DNA from: Lachnospiraceae bacterium
GTDB lineage: Bacteria > Bacillota > Clostridia > Lachnospirales > Lachnospiraceae
Direction of reading: 5' to 3'
Assembly (NCBI GenBank): GCA_024682075.1
Contig: JAIKZQ010000004.1
Location: 1-61,681 of the forward strand
DNA length: 61,681 nt
In this document: positions 43,426-51,714 of the stretch, piece by piece
How positions within the stretch are numbered: the first letter of the stretch is position 1
Layout of the letters: each line of letters begins with the position of its first letter
Program-made: the position numbers and the translations under genes
Notes under the pieces: model-generated
What the model was told of the DNA's origin: nothing
What the model saw: the letters and a program-made list of their open reading frames with translations, nothing else
Database searches by the model: none

Positions 43426-46400
43426 ATGAAAAACTGGAAAACATGGCAGATCATGCTGTTCATAATTCTGTGCGTGTGTCTTAATCTGGGCGGAAAACTT
43501 TTTGCCGTCAAATTGGAATTGCCTTTATGGGCCGATTCTTTCGGGACTGCATTATGCGCATATGTTGCAGGACCGGTCTGCGGCGCAATAGTCGGCCTGA
43601 CCGGCAATCTCGCATACAGCGCAGTAAACCATCTTTCTGCGGCATACTCAATAACCAGCATCGCGCTTGGAATAATCGTAGGAATAGCAAGGCAGAAAAA
43701 CTGGTTCGACCGCTTTTACGGATTCATGAAAGCAGCTTCCTGGGCAATGGTCACTGCACTTGTCGTTTCGGTTCCGATCGATCTGGTCGCATCTGCAGGA
43801 TATACCGGCAACAAATGGGGCGACGGGATCGTCGATTATCTTTCGGACAAGAACTGGCCCATCGTTTTATGCTGCCTGCTTGGTCAGCTGGCCATTGAAT
43901 TTGCCGACAAAGTTCTTACAATAGCATTCCTGTATATTCTCATCCTTTTCAGACGTTTTCAGCTCAACAGTGAAAACACCGCCAAGGTGCACAACTCCGC
44001 TGCGGCATTGATCGCTGCCGTCATCTTCCTGTCTTCAGTCCTTACGCTTCTGACGCCCTCTCCGGCCAAAGCAGCTCCGGCATCTGACCCAACCGATTAT
44101 AACGATTATGTCCAAACAGTGTACAGCAGCAACAACGGTCTGCCCTGCGGTGAAGCCAACGACATAGCCCAGACCAACGACGGTGTTCTCTGGATAGGCA
44201 CATATGCCGGACTATACCGCTATAACGGACGTGAATTCAGATGGATAGATAATTTCGAATCCGTCAAGAACGTGAACTGCCTTTTCGTTGATGAGGAAGG
44301 TCGTCTTTGGATAGGGACCAACGACAACGGCCTGTCCATAGTCATCCGTGAGAAAGTTGTAAATGTCCTGGACCAGTCTGAAGGGCTCCCTTCCAATTCA
44401 GTCAGATGCATCACCCACGCAACCGACGGATACTATTACATCGGCACTACGGATGCAATGCAGATCCTGGTGATGAACAACGGAGTCAAGGCAACAAACA
44501 CTCTTGAAGAAGTATATTATGCAAACAGCATCGCCGCAGACGACGAAGATCATGTTGCGACCGTTGCTTCCGACGGACAGCTGTTTCTGATGAAGGGCGG
44601 AGAGATAATCAATTCGCTTAAGCTTTCGTCAAATAATGAAACTTTCAACTGCTGTACCTTTTCACCGTACGGAACACTCATGGTCGGCACCTCGACCAAC
44701 AATATCTACTGCTACTCCATCGACGATGACAGTTTCAAACTTATCGATGTCATAAAGTGCGATGACGTCAACAGCATCAATAACCTGAACTACATAAGTG
44801 ACGGAACTCTGTTCATATCTACAGACAGCGGCGTGTCATATATAGACGGCGACGGATATCACCGCATAAACATCAATGAGTTCAACAACTCCATCGACAA
44901 CATGCTGTATGACTACCAGGGCAATCTGTGGTTCACCTCATCAAGGCTCGGATTGCTGAGACTGGCAAAGTCACCCTTCAAGGACGTATACGGTTCAATC
45001 GGAATGGAGCGACGCGTCGTCAACACCATCGTCTCATGGCAGAATTGCTACTATATCGGAACAGATTCAGGCCTGGATGTTGTGGATCACTCATGCAGCC
45101 GAGAGATTGAAAATGATCTGACCGAAATGCTGAGTGGCAAGCGTATCCGCTGCATGTGTGTTGACCGCAACGATCATTTATGGGTCTGCACCTACGGCAA
45201 TGGATTGGTGGAATTCTCGGCAAGCGGTGAATACTGGACATATAACGCAAACAGTGGCAGCTTCGGAAACAAAGCAAGGCTCGTCACTGAACTTTCGGAC
45301 GGAACCATTCTGGCTGCAGGCGACACAGGCATCAGCTTTATCAGGGATCACGAGATTCAAAAAACCATTCGAAACGAAGACGGCCTGATCAATTCAATGA
45401 TCCTTACCGTGACAGAAAGAGGCGACGGATCCATACTCGCCGGCACAGACGGTGACGGTCTTGCCATCATAAAGGACGGGGAAGTGACAGAGCTGCTTAC
45501 TACCGAAAACGGTCTCAGCAGTAATGTCATCCTGCGCACGATCAAGGATCCGAAAACCGAAGGCGTCTTCATCGTCACGAGCAACAGCCTCTGTTACCTG
45601 GATCCGAATGGTTCAATAAGAGTATTGGACAAGTTCCCTTACTTCAACAACTATGACATCTGGGCAAAAGACGAGGACACTCTTTTCGTCATGTCCAGTG
45701 CAGGTATCTATGTTGTTGAACGCGATGAACTTGTAGGCGGCAGTGACATAGCATGGGAGCTTCTCGATGCAAGAAGAGGTCTCGGCACATCCCTTACAGC
45801 CAATTCATGGAATTACTACAATGGCAGGGGCGAACTGTTCCTTCCCTGCGACACCGGCGTTTACAGCATAGATGTTGATAAATACAACAGTGATGTACGT
45901 TCATACAGAATGCAGCTTGCATCCGTAAAAGTTGATGGCAATAATATGCCTTTGGACAGAACCGGCGGCATAACCATAGGACAAAACGCAACCAGAATAG
46001 AACTTGCTCCGGAGATCCTGAACTATACCATCCAGGAACCGACAGTAGGCTATTATCTCGAAGGATTTGATAACCAGTGGACAATAGTACCGCAGAGCAG
46101 CCTCAACAACATAATATATGCCAACCTCCCTGCAGGCAGTTACACATTCCACCTGGCAATACTGGACAGTACGGGCGAACACGTTCTTGAAGAGCGTAAA
46201 TTTGATCTGATCAAGGAAGGCAAGCTCTATGAGCAGCGCGGATTCATTTTCTATATGCTGCTGATCCTGTCATCATTCATTATCTGGTTCACCTGGATGG
46301 TGGTCCAAAGACAGCTCAACCAGCAGCAGATCAAGCTGAACATGGCCAATGAAACAGTCATGGCAATAGCTAACGCAGTCGACGCAAGGGACGTGCGTAC

Positions 46401-47082
46401 TCACCAGCACTCCACCCGTGTTGCGGAATATTCGGTACTTATAGCTGAGGAGATGGATTGTTTCAGCGGAATTCACCGTGAAAAGAAACTGTCCAATCTC
46501 AGAAAAGCTGCTCAGATGCACGATATCGGCAAGATCGGAATTCCCGACAGTGTCCTGAATAAAGTCGGAAGACTCGATGATAACGAATATGCGATAATGA
46601 AATCGCACGTCATCCGTGGCGCGGAGATCCTTAAAGATTTCACGCTTGTGGAAAACGTCCTTGACGGAACCAAATATCATCACGAAAGATACGACGGTCG
46701 CGGTTATCCTGATGGCCTGAAGGGCGAGGAAATTCCTCTCTTTGCAAGAATAATCGGTGTTGCCGATGCTTTTGATGCAATGACATCAAACCGTATATAC
46801 CGTAATCACATGGACACTGATTATGTCATGAAGGAAATGGAACGCGGCAGAGGCACCCAGTTCGATCCGGATGCACTGGATGCATTCTTACGCCTCATAG
46901 AGAAAAAGATAATCGACCTGGATAAACTCTATGCCCAGAAGAGAGCCGAGATCCAGCAGGCAGATCAGGAGCAGCAGGAAGAACTCAAACGACGCGTCGA
47001 AGAAGACAGGAAGATCCAGGAAGCGGAAATAAAAAAAGAAGACAACAAGACTTCCGCGAATGATGAAGGAGCCAAGGTATGA
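43426..47082 (+). CDS. Membrane receptor with ECF-S-like domain, sensory beta-propeller and HD-GYP domain
   Basis: A 1218-residue putative c-di-GMP phosphodiesterase receptor. Residues 1-190 contain about five membrane helices resembling an ECF transporter S component (LPLWADSFGTALCAYVAGP). An extracellular region (about 215-930) is built from two-component-regulator propeller repeats (for example EANDIAQTNDGVLWIGTYAG, repeated GxLWxGT-type blades) plus a Y_Y_Y domain (YYLEGFDNQWTIVP). A membrane helix (about 935-958) leads to an HD-GYP domain with QMHDIGKIGIP, HHERYDGRGYP and ADAFDAMTSNRIYR. A Lys/Glu coiled tail ends it. The gene overlaps the next by four bases. It probably senses a small molecule or glycan outside and hydrolyses c-di-GMP inside. 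Confidence 0.9.
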   Translation: MKNWKTWQIMLFIILCVCLNLGGKLFAVKLELPLWADSFGTALCAYVAGPVCGAIVGLTGNLAYSAVNHLSAAYSITSIALGIIVGIARQKNWFDRFYGFMKAASWAMVTALVVSVPIDLVASAGYTGNKWGDGIVDYLSDKNWPIVLCCLLGQLAIEFADKVLTIAFLYILILFRRFQLNSENTAKVHNSAAALIAAVIFLSSVLTLLTPSPAKAAPASDPTDYNDYVQTVYSSNNGLPCGEANDIAQTNDGVLWIGTYAGLYRYNGREFRWIDNFESVKNVNCLFVDEEGRLWIGTNDNGLSIVIREKVVNVLDQSEGLPSNSVRCITHATDGYYYIGTTDAMQILVMNNGVKATNTLEEVYYANSIAADDEDHVATVASDGQLFLMKGGEIINSLKLSSNNETFNCCTFSPYGTLMVGTSTNNIYCYSIDDDSFKLIDVIKCDDVNSINNLNYISDGTLFISTDSGVSYIDGDGYHRININEFNNSIDNMLYDYQGNLWFTSSRLGLLRLAKSPFKDVYGSIGMERRVVNTIVSWQNCYYIGTDSGLDVVDHSCSREIENDLTEMLSGKRIRCMCVDRNDHLWVCTYGNGLVEFSASGEYWTYNANSGSFGNKARLVTELSDGTILAAGDTGISFIRDHEIQKTIRNEDGLINSMILTVTERGDGSILAGTDGDGLAIIKDGEVTELLTTENGLSSNVILRTIKDPKTEGVFIVTSNSLCYLDPNGSIRVLDKFPYFNNYDIWAKDEDTLFVMSSAGIYVVERDELVGGSDIAWELLDARRGLGTSLTANSWNYYNGRGELFLPCDTGVYSIDVDKYNSDVRSYRMQLASVKVDGNNMPLDRTGGITIGQNATRIELAPEILNYTIQEPTVGYYLEGFDNQWTIVPQSSLNNIIYANLPAGSYTFHLAILDSTGEHVLEERKFDLIKEGKLYEQRGFIFYMLLILSSFIIWFTWMVVQRQLNQQQIKLNMANETVMAIANAVDARDVRTHQHSTRVAEYSVLIAEEMDCFSGIHREKKLSNLRKAAQMHDIGKIGIPDSVLNKVGRLDDNEYAIMKSHVIRGAEILKDFTLVENVLDGTKYHHERYDGRGYPDGLKGEEIPLFARIIGVADAFDAMTSNRIYRNHMDTDYVMKEMERGRGTQFDPDALDAFLRLIEKKIIDLDKLYAQKRAEIQQADQEQQEELKRRVEEDRKIQEAEIKKEDNKTSANDEGAKV

Positions 47083-48281
47083 AACGCATTTACTTCATTA
47101 CAGCAATGACATGCATGACCATGCTTGGCATTATGTTCGGAATCTTCAACCTGATGAATGCCAACGGGCCAAGAAATCATCTTACTGTGGGATTCATCTA
47201 TGACAACGACGAAAGCACGCCGTATACCTATAACTTCTCTCTCGCAAAAGATGCATTGGAAAAAAAGTACGGAGACAAGGTAGACATACTGGTATGCAGC
47301 AATGTTCTCGACGAAGAGATGGAAGAACCCGTCAGGGAACTTGCCGAAGCAGGATGTGATATCATTTTCTTCAACGGATACTCCGAGCTGGTACCGCAGC
47401 TCGCGCAGGAATATCCGGGGATTCAATTCTGCCAGACATCCTATATGGACATGACCGATGTAAAAGTTCCGGCCAATTATCACACCTTCAAAGGTGAGGC
47501 ATACCAGGGCAGATATGTCAGCGGCATTGCCGCAGGCATGAAGATAAAGCAAATGATATCCGATGGTGTGATCACGGAGGATCAGGCTGTCATCGGATTT
47601 GTAGCAGCTTTCCCCACTTCTGAAGTCATATCCGGCTACACTGCATTCATTCTGGGCGTGCGTTCCATAGTCCCTACAGCTACGATGCGCGTATGCTACA
47701 CCCATACATGGAGCAGCTACGTTCTCGAAAAAAGTGCGGCTCAACAGCTTATCGAGGATGGCTGTGTTATCATTTCCCAGCACACGGACACCATAGGACC
47801 GGCCATTGCTTGTGAAGAAGCTTCATCAAGAGGAACCGTTTATTTTGTCGGATACAATCAGAGCATGTCAGAAGTAGCACCGAAAACATCTCTCATCACA
47901 TCAAGGATATGCTGGGAGCCCTATGTTCTGGCGGCTGTTGAGGCCGTAAGGACAAATAAGGATATCGAATCAGTGGTTTCAGGAAGGATACACGGAACAG
48001 ACGTCTCAGCAGGCTTCGGAAACGGATGGGTAGAGATGATCGATATGAACCAGCAGGTGATTGCTCCCGGAACCGAGGACGCAATGAATTCCGCGATCGA
48101 TCAGTTCATCCGCGGAAACAGCAGCTTTGTTTTCAGGGGCGACTATACGGGCATTAATCCGAACGATCCGTCCGATACCATAAACCTGAGAAACGGCTTT
48201 GTTGAAAACGAGAATTCTTCCTTCCCCACATTCAATTACATCCTCACCGATATCATAACGATCGAGGAAATAAGACAATAA
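47079..48281 (+). CDS. BMP-family (PnrA-like) substrate-binding protein, membrane anchored
   Basis: A 400-residue binding protein with an N-terminal hydrophobic helix lacking a lipobox cysteine, so it is probably anchored by that helix. The mature part follows the BMP/PnrA fold, whose members bind nucleosides or related purines: TVGFIYDND, GCDIIFFNGYSELVPQ, GEAYQGRYVSGIAAGMK, VIGFVAAFPTSEVISGYTAFILG and VISQHTDT. Its ATG lies inside the last codons of the HD-GYP gene (ATGA overlap), and no ABC transporter permease or ATPase is nearby. It therefore likely supplies ligand to the receptor rather than to a transporter. Confidence 0.88.
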   Translation: MKRIYFITAMTCMTMLGIMFGIFNLMNANGPRNHLTVGFIYDNDESTPYTYNFSLAKDALEKKYGDKVDILVCSNVLDEEMEEPVRELAEAGCDIIFFNGYSELVPQLAQEYPGIQFCQTSYMDMTDVKVPANYHTFKGEAYQGRYVSGIAAGMKIKQMISDGVITEDQAVIGFVAAFPTSEVISGYTAFILGVRSIVPTATMRVCYTHTWSSYVLEKSAAQQLIEDGCVIISQHTDTIGPAIACEEASSRGTVYFVGYNQSMSEVAPKTSLITSRICWEPYVLAAVEAVRTNKDIESVVSGRIHGTDVSAGFGNGWVEMIDMNQQVIAPGTEDAMNSAIDQFIRGNSSFVFRGDYTGINPNDPSDTINLRNGFVENENSSFPTFNYILTDIITIEEIRQ

Positions 48282-48306
48282 GTTTCTGCAGTACTTTCCA
48301 CAGTAC

Positions 48307-48352
48307 ACAAAAATCCCGAAGCCTGATCAATTCATGGCTTCGGGATTTTTTT
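48307..48352. terminator. Intrinsic terminator between convergent genes
   Basis: AAATCCCGAAGCC and GGCTTCGGGATTTTTTTG form a near-perfect 12-bp stem with a T7 tail on the plus strand; the minus strand ends in a TTTTTG run as well. It closes the HD-GYP/BMP operon and the opposite gene remnant. Confidence 0.92.
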
Positions 48353-48377
48353 GAGCAGATCATTTTCGGGAATCATC

Positions 48378-48512
48378 TTACCAGAAGATCTCGATCACGG
48401 GTTCTATCATCATATGATTATGATACAGCCTGAAGTCGGTGATCTTCATCAGTTCCTGCCCGACTGTCATCTTCCCGACTGCGCCGCTTCCGATTATCAC
48501 TATAAGATCCAT
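48378..48512 (-). pseudogene. Truncated P-loop kinase-like gene (44 codons)
   Basis: ATG at 48512, preceded by AAAGGAG, opens a 44-residue frame that begins MDLIVIIGSGAVGKMTVG and continues with HNHMMIEPVIEIFW before TAA. This is the N-terminus of a family of P-loop (shikimate-kinase-like) ATPases that normally run to about 180-200 residues. The stop comes just after the HNHMMIEP motif, and the terminator follows. It looks like a decayed remnant that retained its ribosome-binding site. It starts 14 bases after the zinc-ribbon gene stop. Confidence 0.65.
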
Positions 48513-48525
48513 GCTGTCAGCTCCT

Positions 48526-50163
48526 TTACTCAAATCCAAATGCAGTCAGATATACCATGGTGCAAAATAAGAGCATCATGATAAGCGTCACCCATAAAAG
48601 CGGAGGCTTTATAATATCAATGATGAATAACTTGAAATACCGTTTCTCTTCGGAATCCTTCTTAGGCCTGTAACGCTTCTTCCCATCGTTTTCACCGATC
48701 AGATAAATCCATGGATTATCATATATATCCATCCTGCCGTATTTTATCAGAAATACCGGTGCAAGCGGAACAGCCAGGCAGAACCATACAGCCGATCCTC
48801 CGAGATTTATCTGCGAAAAATCGAAACCGTTTATGAGTAGTGCAAATATCACAGGCAGAAAAACAATTCCAAACGTGAGCATCAATGCTCTTGCAACCCT
48901 GAGCGGTGCCGTGAATTTCAGCATCACCGGTTCACGTTTGCCCTCTATGTCCATAAAGAAAACGGGAGGTATCACCGGCTTCTTATGTTCTTCTTTTGTC
49001 TGAACCAGTCTGTCTCCCTCGCGGATATATCTGCCGCCTTTTGAAGCATATATCTTACGATATGTTACCAAACCGCATCTGTCTTCTTTCTGCTGACTGT
49101 ATGCTGCAAAGAAGATGATCAGAAGGATCAGCAGAAGACATCCCGAGGCTACATATATCAGATCGGTTTCGGCACCGAGGAGCAGCATGATCAAAGCAAT
49201 GCTCACGGTTCCGATCGCGGCAGAAAGGATTGCCTTCAGCCACCAGGGAAGGATAATGTATTTCGAATCCTTCTCCGCACGCACGCTGACCCTACCTGTC
49301 TGACCGTTTACCGCAGCCAGACATTCGTCAAATGCAAGGTAATATACAGGAAGCAGAACCGGCATCCTGACAACATCATATGCATGAGCATTAACACTTA
49401 CCGCTTTTGTTTCAAGAGTCCTTTGTATTACAGGCTTATAATCTTCGCCCACTTCATTATCTATACGCCTTATCAGCTCATCATTCGAAATGTCTCCGAT
49501 CTTCACCTGATGTCCCGCAACATAGGAAAAATCAAACTCTTTAAGGCCATCCGGTTCATAGGGTTCCATCCCATCCAAAAGTCTGTTATCCAGCTTCGCG
49601 GAACAATTGATCAGCACCTCATCCACAAAGCCGCCGCACTCGTAAATGCTCCCACCATCAATACGGGAAACATCACATTTAACCGGGCCCTTTACAAGTT
49701 CATAGGACAGATAGCAGCCATTAAGATCATCAAGTTTCATACTGATCTTACGGGCCTCCGGTTTTTTCTTATTCTTATCACACCAATCCTTCAGAACGAC
49801 CCTTGCCTCGGATTCAGTTATCGAGAACGGAATGATCAGTTCAGGTATGTTGTCGGCATTTACAAAGGCTTTTCTCACAAGGGATCTGCCGCAAAATGCA
49901 CAGTTGGCAACAGCATCGCCCTTGTCAAAAACAAGCTTTGCTCCGCAGCCGGTACATTCGGCCTTCTGAAGCTCAAAGTTTCTTACATCCTTATTAAGTT
50001 TGCGTTTTTGTATCTCACGAAAGCCCTTATGATCGCTTTTGGCCTGATCGATCCCTACTGTGCCACCGCAGTAACTGCAATTATATATTTGTTTTTTTAT
50101 GTCAAAATATGCAGGCGCACCGCAGGTCGGGCAATGTATGTCATACAGTTTTCCGTTTTTCAT
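48526..50163 (-). CDS. Zinc-ribbon membrane protein of unknown function
   Basis: A 545-residue protein. The N-terminal 100 residues contain two zinc-ribbon pairs (CPTCGAP...CSYCGG and CTGCGAK...CAFCGRS), a TFIIB-like arrangement common in Lachnospiraceae membrane proteins. A soluble beta-rich domain (about 120-310) follows, with VYYLAFDECLAAVNGQTGRV. Membrane helices lie around 325-375 (two), 430-490 (two) and near the end (one or two). The start is set at 50163, 22 bases after the GNAT stop; a longer frame to 50268 would overlap that gene. Function is unknown. Confidence 0.75.
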   Translation of the reverse strand: MKNGKLYDIHCPTCGAPAYFDIKKQIYNCSYCGGTVGIDQAKSDHKGFREIQKRKLNKDVRNFELQKAECTGCGAKLVFDKGDAVANCAFCGRSLVRKAFVNADNIPELIIPFSITESEARVVLKDWCDKNKKKPEARKISMKLDDLNGCYLSYELVKGPVKCDVSRIDGGSIYECGGFVDEVLINCSAKLDNRLLDGMEPYEPDGLKEFDFSYVAGHQVKIGDISNDELIRRIDNEVGEDYKPVIQRTLETKAVSVNAHAYDVVRMPVLLPVYYLAFDECLAAVNGQTGRVSVRAEKDSKYIILPWWLKAILSAAIGTVSIALIMLLLGAETDLIYVASGCLLLILLIIFFAAYSQQKEDRCGLVTYRKIYASKGGRYIREGDRLVQTKEEHKKPVIPPVFFMDIEGKREPVMLKFTAPLRVARALMLTFGIVFLPVIFALLINGFDFSQINLGGSAVWFCLAVPLAPVFLIKYGRMDIYDNPWIYLIGENDGKKRYRPKKDSEEKRYFKLFIIDIIKPPLLWVTLIMMLLFCTMVYLTAFGFE

Positions 50164-50185
50164 TTCTTCAACCCGGCCACCACAC

Positions 50186-50704
50186 TCATAGTTTACATGT
50201 GTATATTCTTCGGGGCCATCCCTGCTCAGTAATATAATCACTGGTATGATCCATGCCGGCCTTTTCAATATTCCTTACAGAGTAATTGTTTTCCGGATGA
50301 ACCCTGCACCAGCAACCGATATATCCTTTCGTGCGTGCAATCTCCATAGTCCTGGTCATCAGTTCATGCTGCAAGCCATTACCTCTGAACTGATCGTCAA
50401 CGCATACAAGGCTGAGATATAAATACTTCCTGCTTGGAAGAACTGCTCCACCCCGCTCAGCCTGCTCATAATGATCATCATCCCGGCCTGCTGACATCAC
50501 CCCCGCAACTCTTCGTCCGCAAGTGGCAACAAGCACAATACCGTTCTGTCTGTTTATATAATCATAGAACTCTTCTTTATCACTCGGAATATACCAGGAA
50601 TCCTCCGGCAAGCTTCCGTTACATGCATCCTGTATGGCAAGAATCTCATCTATATAAGAATTCAGCAATTCATCATTTGTCAGTTCGATATATTCAAAAT
50701 TCAA
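50186..50704 (-). CDS. GNAT family N-acetyltransferase
   Basis: A 172-residue acetyltransferase with the acetyl-CoA binding core: LSLVCVDDQFRGNGLQHELM (the RGxGL loop), followed by GYIGCWCRVHPENNYSVRNIEKAG. Substrate unknown. The start is TTG at 50704, nine bases after AAGGAG; no ATG is nearby. It leads the zinc-ribbon gene on the same strand and is separated from the HTH gene by a terminator. Confidence 0.88.
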   Translation of the reverse strand: MNFEYIELTNDELLNSYIDEILAIQDACNGSLPEDSWYIPSDKEEFYDYINRQNGIVLVATCGRRVAGVMSAGRDDDHYEQAERGGAVLPSRKYLYLSLVCVDDQFRGNGLQHELMTRTMEIARTKGYIGCWCRVHPENNYSVRNIEKAGMDHTSDYITEQGWPRRIYTCKL

Positions 50705-50800
50705 ATTTTACGTCTCCTTATTCATCTTCATTCATTGATATACTGATGTTTAAATGCCTATCATACATTCCAAATATACAGAAAAGATTTTAGCACAAAA

Positions 50801-50831
50801 AGAAAAGGATAGGCATCAGCCTATCCTTTTT
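50801..50831 (-). terminator. Intrinsic terminator after the LuxR-type HTH gene
   Basis: AAAAGGATAGGC pairs with GCCTATCCTTTTT around an ATCA loop; on the minus strand it ends in CTTTTCTTTTTG. It is 20 bases after the HTH gene stop codon. Confidence 0.9.
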
Positions 50832-50850
50832 CGAGAGCATTTGTAATACT

Positions 50851-51105
50851 CTATGCTTTAATAAACAGCTCCCTAAACTCCTTTTTTCCCGGCACCCATG
50901 CCTTCTCATATATATGCGTAAAATGATTTTTCACTGTCTGTTCCGATATTCCCAGCATAAATGCTATTCTGCGGTTAGAAAAACCGGACACCTTCAAAAA
51001 ACCCAGCTCCAATTCACGCCTGGTGAATCCGAAATTCGAGGCAACTTTAAGGTACTGTTCCTTTGTGATGACAGCATCATTCATCTCCCAGGTCCATTTC
51101 TTCAT
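50851..51105 (-). CDS. Small LuxR-type HTH protein
   Basis: An 84-residue protein that is almost only a LuxR/GerE DNA-binding domain: FTRRELELGFLKVSGFSNRRIAFMLGISEQTVKNHFTHIYEKAWV. It has no receiver or ligand domain. Its start overlaps the end of the upstream MotA-like membrane protein gene by 29 bases, so the pair is co-expressed and may be a membrane-linked one-component regulator. Confidence 0.85.
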   Translation of the reverse strand: MKKWTWEMNDAVITKEQYLKVASNFGFTRRELELGFLKVSGFSNRRIAFMLGISEQTVKNHFTHIYEKAWVPGKKEFRELFIKA

Positions 51106-51556
51106 TCATTTTACTTTCTGCATTCAGCCTCAGAGGGAAAAGAAAGAATTCAAACACAATTCCGTAGAAACCGGAAAGAAAACAAACCGCAAGATAAGGA
51201 CCTATATGAGTCGGATCATTGAATCTTCCCAGTATGACGATCGCAGCTGTGATCATGGAAAACAAAGCACCGAATATAACCATTCTCTGGGCCGCCACAA
51301 CAGCGCCGAGAATATTTTTAAGTTCAAGAAGACTGTATTGTTTTATGCCGACAGAAAATGACCTGATGAAATTTTTCCACTCACCCATGATCAGAAGTCC
51401 GGGAATAAAGATCAGCAGAATAAGAATAAGTGACGGTATATCGATAAAGTAGAATATGGAATTGAAATCACCGTTTATAGAAAAAACAGTAAACAGAAAA
51501 GTGAAAAGAAACAGGATCAATTCCCCAAGCAAAACCAGCCTGATATTTTTCTTCAT
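51077..51556 (-). CDS. Short MotA/ExbB-like membrane protein
   Basis: A 159-residue protein with four membrane helices. It resembles a MotA stator without most of the cytoplasmic loop: FIDIPSLILILLIFIPGLLI corresponds to the second helix, and GALFSMITAAIVILGRFNDP plus IGPYLAVCFLSGFYG to the third and fourth helices with the conserved DP-xxIG turn. MotA proteins are 250-290 residues. No MotB-like partner is encoded here; instead the overlapping gene is a LuxR-type HTH. ATG follows AAGGAGG. Confidence 0.65.
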   Translation of the reverse strand: MKKNIRLVLLGELILFLFTFLFTVFSINGDFNSIFYFIDIPSLILILLIFIPGLLIMGEWKNFIRSFSVGIKQYSLLELKNILGAVVAAQRMVIFGALFSMITAAIVILGRFNDPTHIGPYLAVCFLSGFYGIVFEFFLFPLRLNAESKMNEEMDLGDE

Positions 51557-51714
51557 AGCAGCCTCCTTCCGGGCATTACATTTGCTGTTCTATGAAAAAA
51601 ATAGCATACCGGAGAATTGTAAGATATAGTACCTTTTGCAGGAAATGATCATAAAGAAAAATGCTCGCCTCTTCGCCTTTGGCAGTGAGTCGAGAATAGG
51701 ATTTTCACATAGTA

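Noticed and set aside
49384..50232. Open frame of 282 codons on the plus strand opposite the zinc-ribbon gene
   Set aside because: No motif; the opposite strand has conserved zinc ribbons and GNAT residues. A shadow of that gene.
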